Of a stretch of 64,000 nucleotides of DNA, positions 55,579 to 64,000 are shown one piece after another; position 1 is the first letter of the stretch; every line of letters begins with the position of its first letter. Source of the stretch: an uncultured Alphaproteobacteria bacterium. GTDB taxonomy: Bacteria; Pseudomonadota; Alphaproteobacteria; HIMB59; GCA-002718135. The stretch spans positions 1 to 64,000 of the forward strand of contig CACGNZ010000005.1 of NCBI GenBank assembly GCA_902574475.1. The letters run 5' to 3'. The position numbers were made by a program, and so were the translations under genes. Below the pieces are notes generated by a model. It saw only the letters and a program-made list of their open reading frames with translations. It did no database searches and was not told the DNA's origin.

Positions 55579-55606
55579 AAAAAACCCTCTGTATAGAGGG
55601 TTTTTT
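55579..55606 (+). terminator. Rho-independent terminator of proteorhodopsin
   Basis: Stem AAAAAACCCTCT / AGAGGGTTTTTT (12 bp) with loop GTAT, ending in a run of eight T. It is the best intrinsic terminator in the window and isolates proteorhodopsin from rplM. Confidence 0.92.
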
Positions 55607-55617
55607 TTATTAATTTA

Positions 55618-55646
55618 TTGACTTAATTTTTCAAAATATGTATTTG
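55618..55646 (+). promoter_or_regulatory. Possible rplM-rpsI promoter
   Basis: TTGACT (55618-55623) followed after 17 bases by TATTTG (55641-55646), directly downstream of the proteorhodopsin terminator and just before rplM. The -35 is good and the -10 weak, so this is tentative. Confidence 0.35.
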
Positions 55647-55654
55647 GGCACGCG

Positions 55655-56113
55655 ATGAAAACATTTTCTTTAAAAAAAAATGATATTAACAAAAAATGGG
55701 TTCTAATTGATGCAAAAGATGCAGTTTTAGGAAGACTTGCTGTTATTTCTGCAAACATACTTAGAGGTAAAAATAAGCCTGAATATACACCCAACCAAGA
55801 CTGCGGCGATAATCTAATTATAATTAATTCTGATAAAATTCATCTAAAAGGAAAAAAAGCTGACAATAAAATTTATTACAGACATACTGGTTATCCAGGA
55901 GGAATTAAAGAAACAACTCCTAACAAAATGAAGGAAAAAAATAAATCTGATGAAATGATAATGCTTGCTATAAAAAGAATGATTCCAAGAGGACCATTGG
56001 GAAGGCAGCAATTATCAAATTGCAAAATTTATAGAGATGAAAATCACAAGCATGAAGCTCAAAACCCTAAGGTCATTGATATTGTATCTATGAATTCTAA
56101 AAATAAAATTTAA
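55655..56113 (+). CDS. rplM: Ribosomal protein uL13
   Basis: Large-subunit protein, 152 residues: [17 protein letters not shown], then [27 protein letters not shown] and [12 protein letters not shown]. Paired with rpsI 2 bases later, as in nearly all bacteria. Confidence 0.97.
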   Translation: MKTFSLKKNDINKKWVLIDAKDAVLGRLAVISANILRGKNKPEYTPNQDCGDNLIIINSDKIHLKGKKADNKIYYRHTGYPGGIKETTPNKMKEKNKSDEMIMLAIKRMIPRGPLGRQQLSNCKIYRDENHKHEAQNPKVIDIVSMNSKNKI

Positions 56114-56115
56114 GT

Positions 56116-56544
56116 ATGGAAAATCAAGATAATCAAACTGAAAATTTATTAGATAATAAGGAGAGAGCTTACGCTACTGGAAAAAGAAAAAACTCTATTG
56201 CTAGGGTTTGGTTAAAAAGAGGGAGTGGTGAAATAAAAATTAATGGTAAACCTTTAGATAAATACTTTTCAAGACCGGTCTTACAAATGATAGTTAACCA
56301 ACCTTTGGATATCGTTAAAGCCGACAATTCATATGAGATTATGGCTTCAGTTAAGGGTGGAGGTCTTTCAGGTCAAGCTGGTGCTATAAGACATGGTATT
56401 AGCAAAGCACTGAGCTTATATGATCAATCAAATAGACCATCTCTTAAAAAAGTTGGTTTTCTTACTAGAGACCCTAGGGTTGTTGAAAGAAAAAAAGCTG
56501 GTTTAGCAAAAGCCAGACGAAGTTACCAGTTCTCTAAGAGATAA
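56116..56544 (+). CDS. rpsI: Ribosomal protein uS9
   Basis: Small-subunit protein of 142 residues: [39 protein letters not shown], and the conserved tail [19 protein letters not shown] whose last Arg reaches the P site. A short acidic N-terminal extension of about 15 residues precedes the core, as in other alphaproteobacteria. Confidence 0.97.
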   Translation: MENQDNQTENLLDNKERAYATGKRKNSIARVWLKRGSGEIKINGKPLDKYFSRPVLQMIVNQPLDIVKADNSYEIMASVKGGGLSGQAGAIRHGISKALSLYDQSNRPSLKKVGFLTRDPRVVERKKAGLAKARRSYQFSKR

Positions 56545-56550
56545 ATTTTC

Positions 56551-57579
56551 ATGAAAAATAAGATTAGAGTAGCCGTTTTAGGCTCAACGGGCTATGTTGG
56601 AATGGAGTTAGTAAAAATTCTATCAAATCATCCTTACGTTGACATAAATTTTTTAGGATCAGAAACTATTCATGGAAGTTATCTAAATAATATTGATAAT
56701 ACAATAGAATTTAATCAACTTCCTCTATTAAAGCCAAATGATAGTTTTAATTCTAAAGATAGTGATTATGTATTCTTAGCTTTACCTCATTCAGTATCTA
56801 ATAAATATGTAAAAAAATATTTTGATGAAATTAATATTATAGATTTATCAGCTGACTTTAGATTAGATAGTTTTGATGTTTATAAAAAAAATTATGGCAA
56901 TGAACATGAGTGCAAAGAGTATTTAAACAGTTTTATTTATGGTCTTGCTGAAATAAATAGAGAAAAAATATTAGAATCAAAAAATATCGCAGTTCCTGGT
57001 TGCTACCCAACTTCTATTTTATTACCATTAATACCTTTAATAAAAAATAAATTAATCAATACCGAGAATATAATTATAGATTCGAAATCGGGCTATAGTG
57101 GAGCAGGAAAGAAATTTGATTTCAATAAAATGAAATCAAAAAATGATTATAATTTTTATAATTATAATACAAATAATCACAGACATATTGCAGAAATTAA
57201 ACAAGAACTTAATAAGCATAATTCAGAAAATGAAGTAAAGTTTTCTTTTAATCCTCACATTCTTCCTAATTTTAGAGGTATGATTTCTACTATTTATTGT
57301 GATCTCAATAAAAGTATAAAAAAAACTGATATTATCAATCTTTTTCACGACTTACTAAAAATAAATCCTTTTTTAAAATATATCGATTATGATGAAACTC
57401 TTGATTTTTTTTCTGTCCAAAACACTAATTATTGTAAAATTAAAATTTTTAATCATCATAGTGACGATAAAATTATTATAGTAAGTGCTATAGATAATTT
57501 AATAAAAGGCGCTGCCGGTCAAGCAGTACAATGCTTTAATATATCAGAAAATATTGAAGAAACAGTATCTTTAGTATGA
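56551..57579 (+). CDS. argC: N-acetyl-gamma-glutamyl-phosphate reductase
   Basis: Arginine synthesis enzyme reducing N-acetylglutamyl phosphate. The 342 residues include the NADP loop AVLGSTGYVGMELVKIL, the catalytic cysteine in NIAVPGCYPTSILLPL, and SGYSGAGKK. The rpsI-argC order is typical of alphaproteobacteria. The stop overlaps the small lipoprotein start (ATGA). Confidence 0.95.
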   Translation: MKNKIRVAVLGSTGYVGMELVKILSNHPYVDINFLGSETIHGSYLNNIDNTIEFNQLPLLKPNDSFNSKDSDYVFLALPHSVSNKYVKKYFDEINIIDLSADFRLDSFDVYKKNYGNEHECKEYLNSFIYGLAEINREKILESKNIAVPGCYPTSILLPLIPLIKNKLINTENIIIDSKSGYSGAGKKFDFNKMKSKNDYNFYNYNTNNHRHIAEIKQELNKHNSENEVKFSFNPHILPNFRGMISTIYCDLNKSIKKTDIINLFHDLLKINPFLKYIDYDETLDFFSVQNTNYCKIKIFNHHSDDKIIIVSAIDNLIKGAAGQAVQCFNISENIEETVSLV

Positions 57580-57761
57580 GTAAATATTTTATAATTTTCT
57601 TTCTATTTTTTTCTATTATTTCTTGTGGATATCCAGATATTGATAATGTTCCAGATTTTAGTGACACTAAATTAACTGATGAAGAATTATTAGAATATTG
57701 TAGTATTTCTAATACTGATAAAAAAGATATAGATAAATGTATTAATGATTATAAAAGCTAA
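57576..57761 (+). CDS. Small lipoprotein of unknown function (61 aa)
   Basis: A hydrophobic signal with lipobox ending SIISC (Cys17) is followed by a short acidic mature peptide (CGYPDIDNVPDFSDTKLTDE) carrying two further cysteines near its end. I do not recognise a family. It is translationally coupled to argC and lies 8 bases before hom. The clear signal and lipobox make it a probable real gene. Confidence 0.7.
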   Translation: MSKYFIIFFLFFSIISCGYPDIDNVPDFSDTKLTDEELLEYCSISNTDKKDIDKCINDYKS

Positions 57762-57769
57762 ATATTGTT

Positions 57770-59068
57770 ATGAATAAGCTTAATATTGGCATAGCAGGAT
57801 TAGGAAATGTTGGGTCCGCACTAGTTGAAACAATAGAAATAAATAAAAATTATTTCTTTGATAAAACAGATGTAGAATTGAACATAGTTGGAATATCTGC
57901 AAGAAAAAAAAATAAAGAAAGAAATTTTAATATATCAAATTATACTTGGTATGACGACCCAATAGAAATGTCTAAAGATGATAATTTTAACGTAATTGTT
58001 GAATTAATTGGTGAAGAAAAAGGAATTAGCTATGAAATAATTGAAACAGCATTAAAAAATAAAAAAAATGTTGTAACAGGGAATAAAGCTTTAATAGCTA
58101 ATCATGGAAAAGAATTATTTGAATTAGCTAATATAAACTCACTAGCTTTATCATATGAAGCTGCTGTTGCAGGCGGTATTCCAATTATAAAAACAATAAA
58201 AAATTCTATTAGCTTAGATAGAATTAACAAAATTTCTGGAATTTTAAATGGAACTACAAATTACATTCTAACTAAAATGCAACAAGATAATTTATCCTTT
58301 GATGAAGTTCTTAAAATTGCTAAAGATAAAGGGTTTACTTCTGATCAGGAATCAAAATTAGATATTGGTGGATATGATGCAGCGCACAAGTTAACAATAT
58401 TATCAACTCTATGTTTTAAATCAAATTTAAACTTTAATAATAATTATATTGAAGGTATATCAAATATTAAAATTGAAGATATAAATTTTGCTGAAAAATT
58501 AGGATATAAAATAAAGTTAATATCTGAAGCCTGTATAATTGAAGGAAAAATTTCAAACTTTACTTCACCAAAATTAGTTTCAATGGATAATCCTCTAGCA
58601 AGTGTTGATAATGCTCTGAATGCGATTAATATTGAAACTATACATCTAGAAAATTTATTTTTAGAGGGTGAAGGAGCAGGGGGCAAGCCAACTGCCAGCT
58701 CTGTCTTGTCTGATTTATATGATATATCTCAGAATGTAAAATTTGATAATTTGGGTTTTAAAATTGATAAATTACAAAGCTTCGAAAAATATTCAGCAGA
58801 AAATATAATTAATAGCTATTACCTAAGAATAATGACAGAAGACAAACCTGGCGTTCTTTCATCAATTACTAATTATTTTAGTGATTTTGATATATCTGTT
58901 AAAAAAATACTTCAACTTCCCGAGAGTTCTGAAGCAGATAAACCTATACCTATTATAATAACTACTCATAATATTCAGAAAGAAAAATTAAGTAATGTAA
59001 TTAATAAAATTGAAGGTTTAGAATTTGTAAAAGAAAAAATTACTGTTCTTGCTATTCATGATAATTAA
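57770..59068 (+). CDS. hom: Homoserine dehydrogenase
   Basis: Reduces aspartate semialdehyde to homoserine for threonine and methionine synthesis. The 432-residue protein has the nucleotide loop GIAGLGNVGSALVE, NVVTGNKALIA, EAAVAGGIPIIKTI, the catalytic region GILNGTTNYILTKM, and a C-terminal ACT domain (MTEDKPGVLSSITNYFSDFD) suggesting feedback control. Confidence 0.95.
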   Translation: MNKLNIGIAGLGNVGSALVETIEINKNYFFDKTDVELNIVGISARKKNKERNFNISNYTWYDDPIEMSKDDNFNVIVELIGEEKGISYEIIETALKNKKNVVTGNKALIANHGKELFELANINSLALSYEAAVAGGIPIIKTIKNSISLDRINKISGILNGTTNYILTKMQQDNLSFDEVLKIAKDKGFTSDQESKLDIGGYDAAHKLTILSTLCFKSNLNFNNNYIEGISNIKIEDINFAEKLGYKIKLISEACIIEGKISNFTSPKLVSMDNPLASVDNALNAINIETIHLENLFLEGEGAGGKPTASSVLSDLYDISQNVKFDNLGFKIDKLQSFEKYSAENIINSYYLRIMTEDKPGVLSSITNYFSDFDISVKKILQLPESSEADKPIPIIITTHNIQKEKLSNVINKIEGLEFVKEKITVLAIHDN

Positions 59069-59073
59069 TTAAT

Positions 59074-60822
59074 GTGAATATTGAAAAATCACTATCCGAT
59101 AAATTTTGGGAAGAAAAGCAAATAGACTTTAAGCACATTCAAGCTCTTTCACAAAAAAAATCAATTTCTGAAATTTTTTCAAAACTTCTAATTTCAAGAG
59201 GTGTCTTCGAAGATAATTATGATAACTATATAAATCCCAATCTTTTAAATAATCTTCCGGACCCTTTTGAACTTAAAGATATGAAAAAAGGAATTGAAAG
59301 ATGCATTGAGGCTTTAAAAAATAATGAAAAGATTGGAATAATTGCTGATTATGATGTTGATGGATCCACTTCTGCATCAATTTTATATAAGTTTTTAAAT
59401 AATTATACCAATAATCTTGTTTGCAAAATACCTAATAGATTGTCAGAGGGTTATGGTCCAAATGTCAGGCTTATGAATGAAATGCTTAATGAAAATACTA
59501 CACTATTGTTTACACTGGATTGCGGAACATCAGCATTTAACTCAATTGATTTGCCTGATTTCAAAAGTATTGAGGTTATAGTAATAGATCATCATTTAAG
59601 TGAATTTAAACTTCCAAAAGTCCATTCGGTAATTAATCCAAATCGTTTTGATGAAAACAATGATTATAAAGATTTTGCTGCAGTAGCAGTAACATTTCTA
59701 TTTTTAATGGGATTAAGGAAGCAAATTAGAGAATTAAATTTATTTCCAAATATAAAAGAACCGAATTTAATGTCATATTTAGACTTAGTTGCTGTTGGAA
59801 CAATATGCGATATTGTCAATATTAACAATTACAATAGATCAATTATTAGTAAGGGTTTGGAACTCATTAGAAGTCGAAAAAATAAATCAATAACAAAAAT
59901 ATTAGATAACTCTAATATTAATCATGAGCCTTTATCAAAAGATATCGGTTTTGTCTTGGGACCACAAATTAATGCTGCTAGTAGAATTGATGATTCTTCT
60001 TTATCCTCTAGACTTCTGATATCAAATGATGAATCTGAAATAGAAACTATTTCTAGAAAACTATTTTTAATTAATGAAAAAAGAAAATTAATTGAACAAA
60101 ATATATTCAATGAAGCAATTGAGCAAATAAAAGATCAAGAAAATAAAAAATTTATTATTGTTTATAAAGAGAATTGGCATCAAGGTGTTCTAGGTATTGT
60201 TGCCAGTAAAATAGTAGCTCTTTATAACAAGCCAACATTTGTATTTTCTTTTATTAATAACAGTGGATCTGGCTCAGGCAGATCTATAGATCAAATTGAT
60301 ATTGGTAGTATTGTTCTTGAACTTAAGGCTAATGATTTAATAGAAGATGGTGGTGGTCATAAAATGGCAGTAGGTTTAAAAATAAATAAAAAAAAATTAG
60401 ATAAAATAGATGAATTTTTAGTTAAAAAATTTGATTCATATCATGATAATTTTTTTGAAAAAAAAATATTTTATGACAGTGAAATTTCTGTAAATCAAAT
60501 AAACAAAGATTTTTTAGATAATTTAGAATTATTAGAACCTCACGGCAAAGGTAATGAAGAACCTCAATTTTTAATCAAAGATATAGTAATCGATCAGGTA
60601 AAAAATTTAAAAAATAAACATATTTTAATTTTTTTTAAAAATGATTTAGGTGAAAATATAAAAGGGATTTCATTCAACAGCACTAATACCCCGGTTGGTG
60701 ATTATCTTATGAAGTTTAATAAATTTAAATTTCATATATTGTGTTCTATTAAAAAAGATAACTTTTCAAATAGTCAGATTCCCCAAATACTTATCCATGA
60801 CTTGAAAGCATCAATTAAATAA
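59074..60822 (+). CDS. recJ: Single-strand DNA exonuclease RecJ
   Basis: 5'-3' single-strand exonuclease of recombination and mismatch repair. The DHH phosphoesterase motifs are visible: IIADYDVDGSTSASIL, LDCGTSAF, VIDHHLSE, and DLVAVGTICDIV. The DHHA1 part has SGSGRSIDQID and DGGGHKMAVGLKI, followed by the OB-fold. 582 residues, full length. GTG start at 59074, 5 bases after hom; no closer ATG is in frame. Confidence 0.95.
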   Translation: MNIEKSLSDKFWEEKQIDFKHIQALSQKKSISEIFSKLLISRGVFEDNYDNYINPNLLNNLPDPFELKDMKKGIERCIEALKNNEKIGIIADYDVDGSTSASILYKFLNNYTNNLVCKIPNRLSEGYGPNVRLMNEMLNENTTLLFTLDCGTSAFNSIDLPDFKSIEVIVIDHHLSEFKLPKVHSVINPNRFDENNDYKDFAAVAVTFLFLMGLRKQIRELNLFPNIKEPNLMSYLDLVAVGTICDIVNINNYNRSIISKGLELIRSRKNKSITKILDNSNINHEPLSKDIGFVLGPQINAASRIDDSSLSSRLLISNDESEIETISRKLFLINEKRKLIEQNIFNEAIEQIKDQENKKFIIVYKENWHQGVLGIVASKIVALYNKPTFVFSFINNSGSGSGRSIDQIDIGSIVLELKANDLIEDGGGHKMAVGLKINKKKLDKIDEFLVKKFDSYHDNFFEKKIFYDSEISVNQINKDFLDNLELLEPHGKGNEEPQFLIKDIVIDQVKNLKNKHILIFFKNDLGENIKGISFNSTNTPVGDYLMKFNKFKFHILCSIKKDNFSNSQIPQILIHDLKASIK

Positions 60823-60823
60823 T

Positions 60824-60852
60824 TTGAAAAAAATCAAAATATCTACTATATA
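60824..60852 (+). promoter_or_regulatory. Promoter of tRNA-Glu
   Basis: TTGAAA (60824-60829) and TATATA (60847-60852) spaced by 17 bases. The expected start point is about 3-5 bases before the mature tRNA 5' end. Good sigma-70 match for a stable RNA gene. Confidence 0.6.
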
Positions 60853-60862
60853 CCAATCACGT

Positions 60863-60937
60863 GTCCCCTTCGTCTATCGGTTAGGACATCAGGTTTTCAT
60901 CCTGAAAAGAGGAGTTCGACTCTCCTAGGGGATGCCA
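60863..60937 (+). tRNA. tRNA-Glu (anticodon UUC)
   Basis: Acceptor GTCCCCT pairs with AGGGGAT (first pair G-U). The anticodon stem CAGG/CCTG encloses TTTTCAT with anticodon TTC; the T-arm is GAGTTCGACTC, and the CCA end is encoded (60935-60937). Convergent with the quinone reductase gene 5 bases away. Confidence 0.97.
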
Positions 60938-60942
60938 CTAAT

Positions 60943-61929
60943 TTAGGGGCATAGAATTATTGACCCTACCGAATTCCTTGATTGTATTAACTCATGAGCC
61001 TCACTAGCTTCGGATAATTTAAATTTTTTGAATATATTAGGCTTAATTTCTTTATTTTTAATTTTTGAAAACAATTTATTACTACATTCTGTTAGCTCTT
61101 CTGAATTACGAATATAATGCATTAATGTTGGTCTAGTATAATATAAACTTTTAGGATTAAATGTACTATGAAGATTTACATCATTTACCATTCCGGAAGA
61201 TTGTCCGAAAGATACCATTAGCCCTCTAAATTTTAAGCATTTTAAAGATGTATCAAACGTATCTTTGCCTACTCCATCATAAACAACATTAACTCCCTCA
61301 TTGTTTGTTAATTTTAAAACATTACTATGAACATCCTCTTGTTTATAATTAATAGCGAATTCACATCCGTTTTCTTTTGCTAATGATGCTTTTTCATCAG
61401 TACTAACAGTACCTATCATTTTAGCTCCTATGGATTTTGCCCATTGACTAGCAATTAATCCTACACCTCCAGCAGCTGCATGAAATAAAAAAACTTCATC
61501 TTTTTGTAATTTATATAACCTTTCAAAAAGGTATTCGACTGTCATTCCCTGCAATAATATTGAAGCAGCTTCATCATTTGAAATATATTCTGGTAATTTT
61601 ACAACTCTTTGAGCATCAAAATCTCTAACTTCGCAATAAGCACCAATTGGAGGACTGAAGGAGTACGCTACTCTATCACCAACTTTTAAGTTTGATACAT
61701 TATCTCCAATTTCTATTACATCTCCTGCTGCTTCTACTCCTAAACAAAAAGGGATTTCTACAGGTAATGGGTATATTCCTGTTCTATGATACGTATCTAT
61801 GTAGTTAATGCCAATTGAAGTTTGGTTAATTCTGACCATATTTTTTTCAACATTTTTAGGTAAGTCATAGTTTTCATATTTTAAAACTTCTGGACCACCT
61901 AGTTTACTGACTATAACTCTATTTGGCAT
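60943..61929 (-). CDS. qor: Quinone oxidoreductase (zeta-crystallin type, NADPH-dependent)
   Basis: MDR-superfamily reductase of 328 residues without catalytic zinc cysteines. Features are the N-terminal GroES-like domain (NQTSIGINYIDTYHRTGIYP, then CLGVEAAGDVIEIG) and the nucleotide loop LFHAAAGGVGLIASQWAK. It reduces quinones or enones. It overlaps the acetoacetyl-CoA synthetase gene by 11 bases, implying cotranscription. Confidence 0.9.
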   Translation of the reverse strand: MPNRVIVSKLGGPEVLKYENYDLPKNVEKNMVRINQTSIGINYIDTYHRTGIYPLPVEIPFCLGVEAAGDVIEIGDNVSNLKVGDRVAYSFSPPIGAYCEVRDFDAQRVVKLPEYISNDEAASILLQGMTVEYLFERLYKLQKDEVFLFHAAAGGVGLIASQWAKSIGAKMIGTVSTDEKASLAKENGCEFAINYKQEDVHSNVLKLTNNEGVNVVYDGVGKDTFDTSLKCLKFRGLMVSFGQSSGMVNDVNLHSTFNPKSLYYTRPTLMHYIRNSEELTECSNKLFSKIKNKEIKPNIFKKFKLSEASEAHELIQSRNSVGSIILCP

Positions 61930-63868
61930 AATTATTCTTTAAGTTTTTATATACTAATTCGAATTCTTTTAAACATTCTGGATTTGCCAATGATTCTTCA
62001 TTTTCAATACTTTCACCATTAATTAATTTTTTAATTAAAATTTCAACTATTTTACCACTTCTAGTTCTTGGTATTTCACTTATAGCATATATTTGTGAGG
62101 GAATATGTTTGTAAGAAAGATTATTTTTTATTTCATCAATTATTTTAGACCTTAAATTTTCATTAAACTCAAAATTATTATTCAAGACAATAAATAATAT
62201 AATTTGCGTATCATTTTTTAATTTATATTCCACTGCAACTGCTTCCTGAACTTCTGTAATATTTTCAATTACTCTATAAATTTCTGCAGTGCCTATTCTT
62301 ACTCCTCCAGAATTTAGAGTTGCATCTGACCGTCCATAAATAACATAACCCTCATTTATAGTTTTTTCAATATAATCCCCATGATACCAAATGTTTTTAT
62401 ATTTACTAAAATAAGAATTAAAATATTTTTTATTATCATGATCGTTCCAAAAATATAATGGCATTGATGGAAAAGATGATTTACATACTAGTTCTCCCTT
62501 TTGATTTTCAATTGAATTGCCTTTTTCATCAAATACATCAACATCCATTCCAAGTGCTTTACACTGAATTTCACCACTATAGACATCCATTAATGGATTA
62601 CCGGTAACAAAACACGAAACTAAATCAGTGCCACCACTTATAGATTCAAGATGTATATTTGATTTTATGTTTTGATAAACGTATTCAAATGTTTCATTAA
62701 CCAAAGGAGATCCTGTTGATGCTAATGTATTTAAATTATGTAATTTAAAACTTTCCTTAATTGTGATTTTATTGTTTTTTAAAGTATCTAAAAATTTTGC
62801 ACCAGTTCCAAAAAAATTAATACCTTCTTCTTCTGCTATCTCAAAAAGATGTTTATTATTGGGAGTAAAAGGCGATCCATCATATAAAATTATTGTTGCT
62901 TTTGACGCTAAGGCAGAAACTAACCAATTCCACATCATCCATCCACAAGTAGTAAAATAAAAAACTCTATCCATTTCATTAATATCACAATGAAGTACAT
63001 GTTCTTTTTTGTGTTGTATTAGCGCTCCACCAGAACTGTGAACAATACATTTTGGTACTCCAGTGGTTCCACTTGAATAAAGAATATACAGTGGGTGATT
63101 AAAATTAAATTTTTCAAATTTACTGTATTCAATTTCTTGTTTTAAAATATTGTATAAATTTTCATATTCAAAATCTAGTTGATAATCTACGTCATTAAAT
63201 TCATATGGTATTAAAACGATCTTTTCTATACTTGGAATATTCTTAATTACTTCTTTTATAATTTTTGTCGTATCAATTTTTTTATTATTGTAAAAATAAT
63301 AATCTGAAAATAATAATATTTTTGGTTCAATTTGTCTAAATCTATCTATTATTGCTTTTTTTCCAAAATCTGATGAACATGATGACCAAATAGCACCTAA
63401 TTGTGCTGTAGATAAAAATGAAATTACAGTTTCAGGTATATTAGGAAGTATAGCAGCTATCCTGTCATTTTTTTTAATGTTATTATTTTTTAAATAATTT
63501 GCAAATTTAAAAACTGCACTTCTAAGCTCACTCCAAGAATATTTTCTTTTAATTTTTTTTTCAGAATGAAATATTATTGACTCACCATCATCTTTTTTTG
63601 TTAAACAATTTTCAGCATAATTTATGCTACATTCATCAAAGAATTTATTTTTAGTAAATTCAGGTGCTGATTTAAAAATTTTACCTTTTTTTTCACCCAC
63701 AAAATTTGTGAAATCCCATACATTACTCCAAAATTCATTTTTATGTTTTACACTCCAGTTATGCAAGTCAGCATAATTTTTTATTTTTAAATCAGTATCA
63801 AGTTGATTGATAAACTTCTGGAGGTTTGTATTTTTGTTATTTGGAGACCACAACTTTATGTTGTGCAT
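61919..63868 (-). CDS. aacS: Acetoacetyl-CoA synthetase
   Basis: ATP-dependent ligase activating acetoacetate (ketone-body or polyhydroxybutyrate metabolism). The 649-residue ANL enzyme begins with the ACAS_N region LHNWSVKHKNEFWSNVWDF. The P-loop is LYSSGTTGVPKCIVHSSGG, the middle motif is TTCGWMMWNWL, and the A8/A10 motifs are YVIYGRSDATLNSGGVRIG and PRTRSGKIVEI with the catalytic lysine. The length and WNVWDF-type start favour AacS over acetyl-CoA synthetase. Confidence 0.93.
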   Translation of the reverse strand: MHNIKLWSPNNKNTNLQKFINQLDTDLKIKNYADLHNWSVKHKNEFWSNVWDFTNFVGEKKGKIFKSAPEFTKNKFFDECSINYAENCLTKKDDGESIIFHSEKKIKRKYSWSELRSAVFKFANYLKNNNIKKNDRIAAILPNIPETVISFLSTAQLGAIWSSCSSDFGKKAIIDRFRQIEPKILLFSDYYFYNNKKIDTTKIIKEVIKNIPSIEKIVLIPYEFNDVDYQLDFEYENLYNILKQEIEYSKFEKFNFNHPLYILYSSGTTGVPKCIVHSSGGALIQHKKEHVLHCDINEMDRVFYFTTCGWMMWNWLVSALASKATIILYDGSPFTPNNKHLFEIAEEEGINFFGTGAKFLDTLKNNKITIKESFKLHNLNTLASTGSPLVNETFEYVYQNIKSNIHLESISGGTDLVSCFVTGNPLMDVYSGEIQCKALGMDVDVFDEKGNSIENQKGELVCKSSFPSMPLYFWNDHDNKKYFNSYFSKYKNIWYHGDYIEKTINEGYVIYGRSDATLNSGGVRIGTAEIYRVIENITEVQEAVAVEYKLKNDTQIILFIVLNNNFEFNENLRSKIIDEIKNNLSYKHIPSQIYAISEIPRTRSGKIVEILIKKLINGESIENEESLANPECLKEFELVYKNLKNNYAK

Positions 63869-63874
63869 AATAAA

Positions 63875-64000
63875 TTAATTCTTTTCTTGGTCTTCTTTAA
63901 GAGATCTTACTCTTACAATAACATCAATGTTATGTAATGATAGGCAAGCAGGTATAGAAGGTATATCTAGATTAATATTTTTTGTAGGTATATCGTGTAT
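63875..64000 (-). CDS. C-terminal end of an unidentified protein (cut by window edge)
   Basis: An open frame enters from the window edge and stops at 63875-63877, giving 41 residues that end VIVRVRSLKEDQEKN. It is 6 bases upstream of aacS on the same strand, so it is probably the preceding gene of that operon. Too little is visible to name it. Confidence 0.5.
   Translation of the reverse strand: MHDIPTKNINLDIPSIPACLSLHNIDVIVRVRSLKEDQEKN

Overview
The window is a low-GC, gene-dense stretch of a marine planktonic alphaproteobacterial chromosome. Gene neighbourhoods follow alphaproteobacterial order: ntrY-ntrX-trkA-dat; rpoZ-rsh-acpS-lepB-rnc-era-recO; rpiB-glyA-nrdR-ribD-ribE-ribBA-ribH-nusB-thiL-hppA; and bamE / ubiquinol-cytochrome c chaperone / rpmF-plsX-ihfA-merR. 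Many genes overlap by 1-26 bases, no gene-free stretch exceeds 300 bases, and genes usual in these neighbourhoods (pyrC, dprA, pyrE, pdxJ, the DUF177 gene, fabH) are absent. Together with proteorhodopsin, a proton-pumping pyrophosphatase, TRAP and ABC uptake genes, this suggests a streamlined SAR11-like or HIMB59/AEGEAN-169-like bacterium. The lineage is inferred from gene content and order, not from phylogeny.

Layout. 1-8.2 kb: nitrogen-type two-component pair, potassium uptake regulator and small metabolic enzymes. 8.2-11.1 kb: MsrB, an MFS transporter, a small unknown protein and a fatty acid desaturase. 11.1-15.3 kb: a carbohydrate-type ABC importer lacking its ATPase gene, followed by a 2-oxoglutarate oxygenase. 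15.3-21.5 kb (minus strand): a bleomycin-hydrolase-type peptidase, topoisomerase I (frameshifted), plsY, pyrB carrying an integrase-like N-terminus, and ruvX. 21.5-24.7 kb: gatCAB. 24.7-28.8 kb (minus strand): an accessory cassette of a DUF4956 membrane protein, a CotH-like/beta-helix protein, a VTC-domain protein and a small membrane protein. 28.8-38.4 kb: tRNA-Ser(GCU), dapA, smpB, then the rpoZ...recO-parC run, with parC frameshifted. 38.4-41.6 kb: a TRAP transporter whose binding protein is convergent with its permeases. 41.6-54.6 kb: glutaryl-CoA dehydrogenase, the riboflavin operon, hppA, and the bamE/rpmF/plsX/ihfA block. 54.8-55.6 kb: a blue-type proteorhodopsin on its own. 55.6-60.9 kb: rplM-rpsI, argC, a small lipoprotein, hom, recJ, tRNA-Glu(UUC). 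60.9-64 kb (minus strand): quinone oxidoreductase, acetoacetyl-CoA synthetase and the end of one more gene.

How the parts work together. Two light- or PPi-driven proton pumps (proteorhodopsin, H+-pyrophosphatase) can support the energised uptake systems (TRAP, MFS). The ABC importer and the TRAP binding protein begin with strong ribosome binding sites. GatCAB implies indirect glutaminylation of tRNA-Gln. The riboflavin operon is complete except that the GTP cyclohydrolase II half of RibBA is degenerate, so a separate RibA is needed.

Most noteworthy: (1) the DUF4956 / CotH-beta-helix / VTC cassette, a plausible undescribed surface or phosphate-polymer system; (2) PyrB fused in frame to what looks like the arm-binding N-terminus of a tyrosine recombinase; (3) single-base A-tract expansions that split both topA and parC; (4) an NtrX whose central ATPase has lost its functional motifs; (5) a 24-bp exact direct repeat flanking a merR gene.
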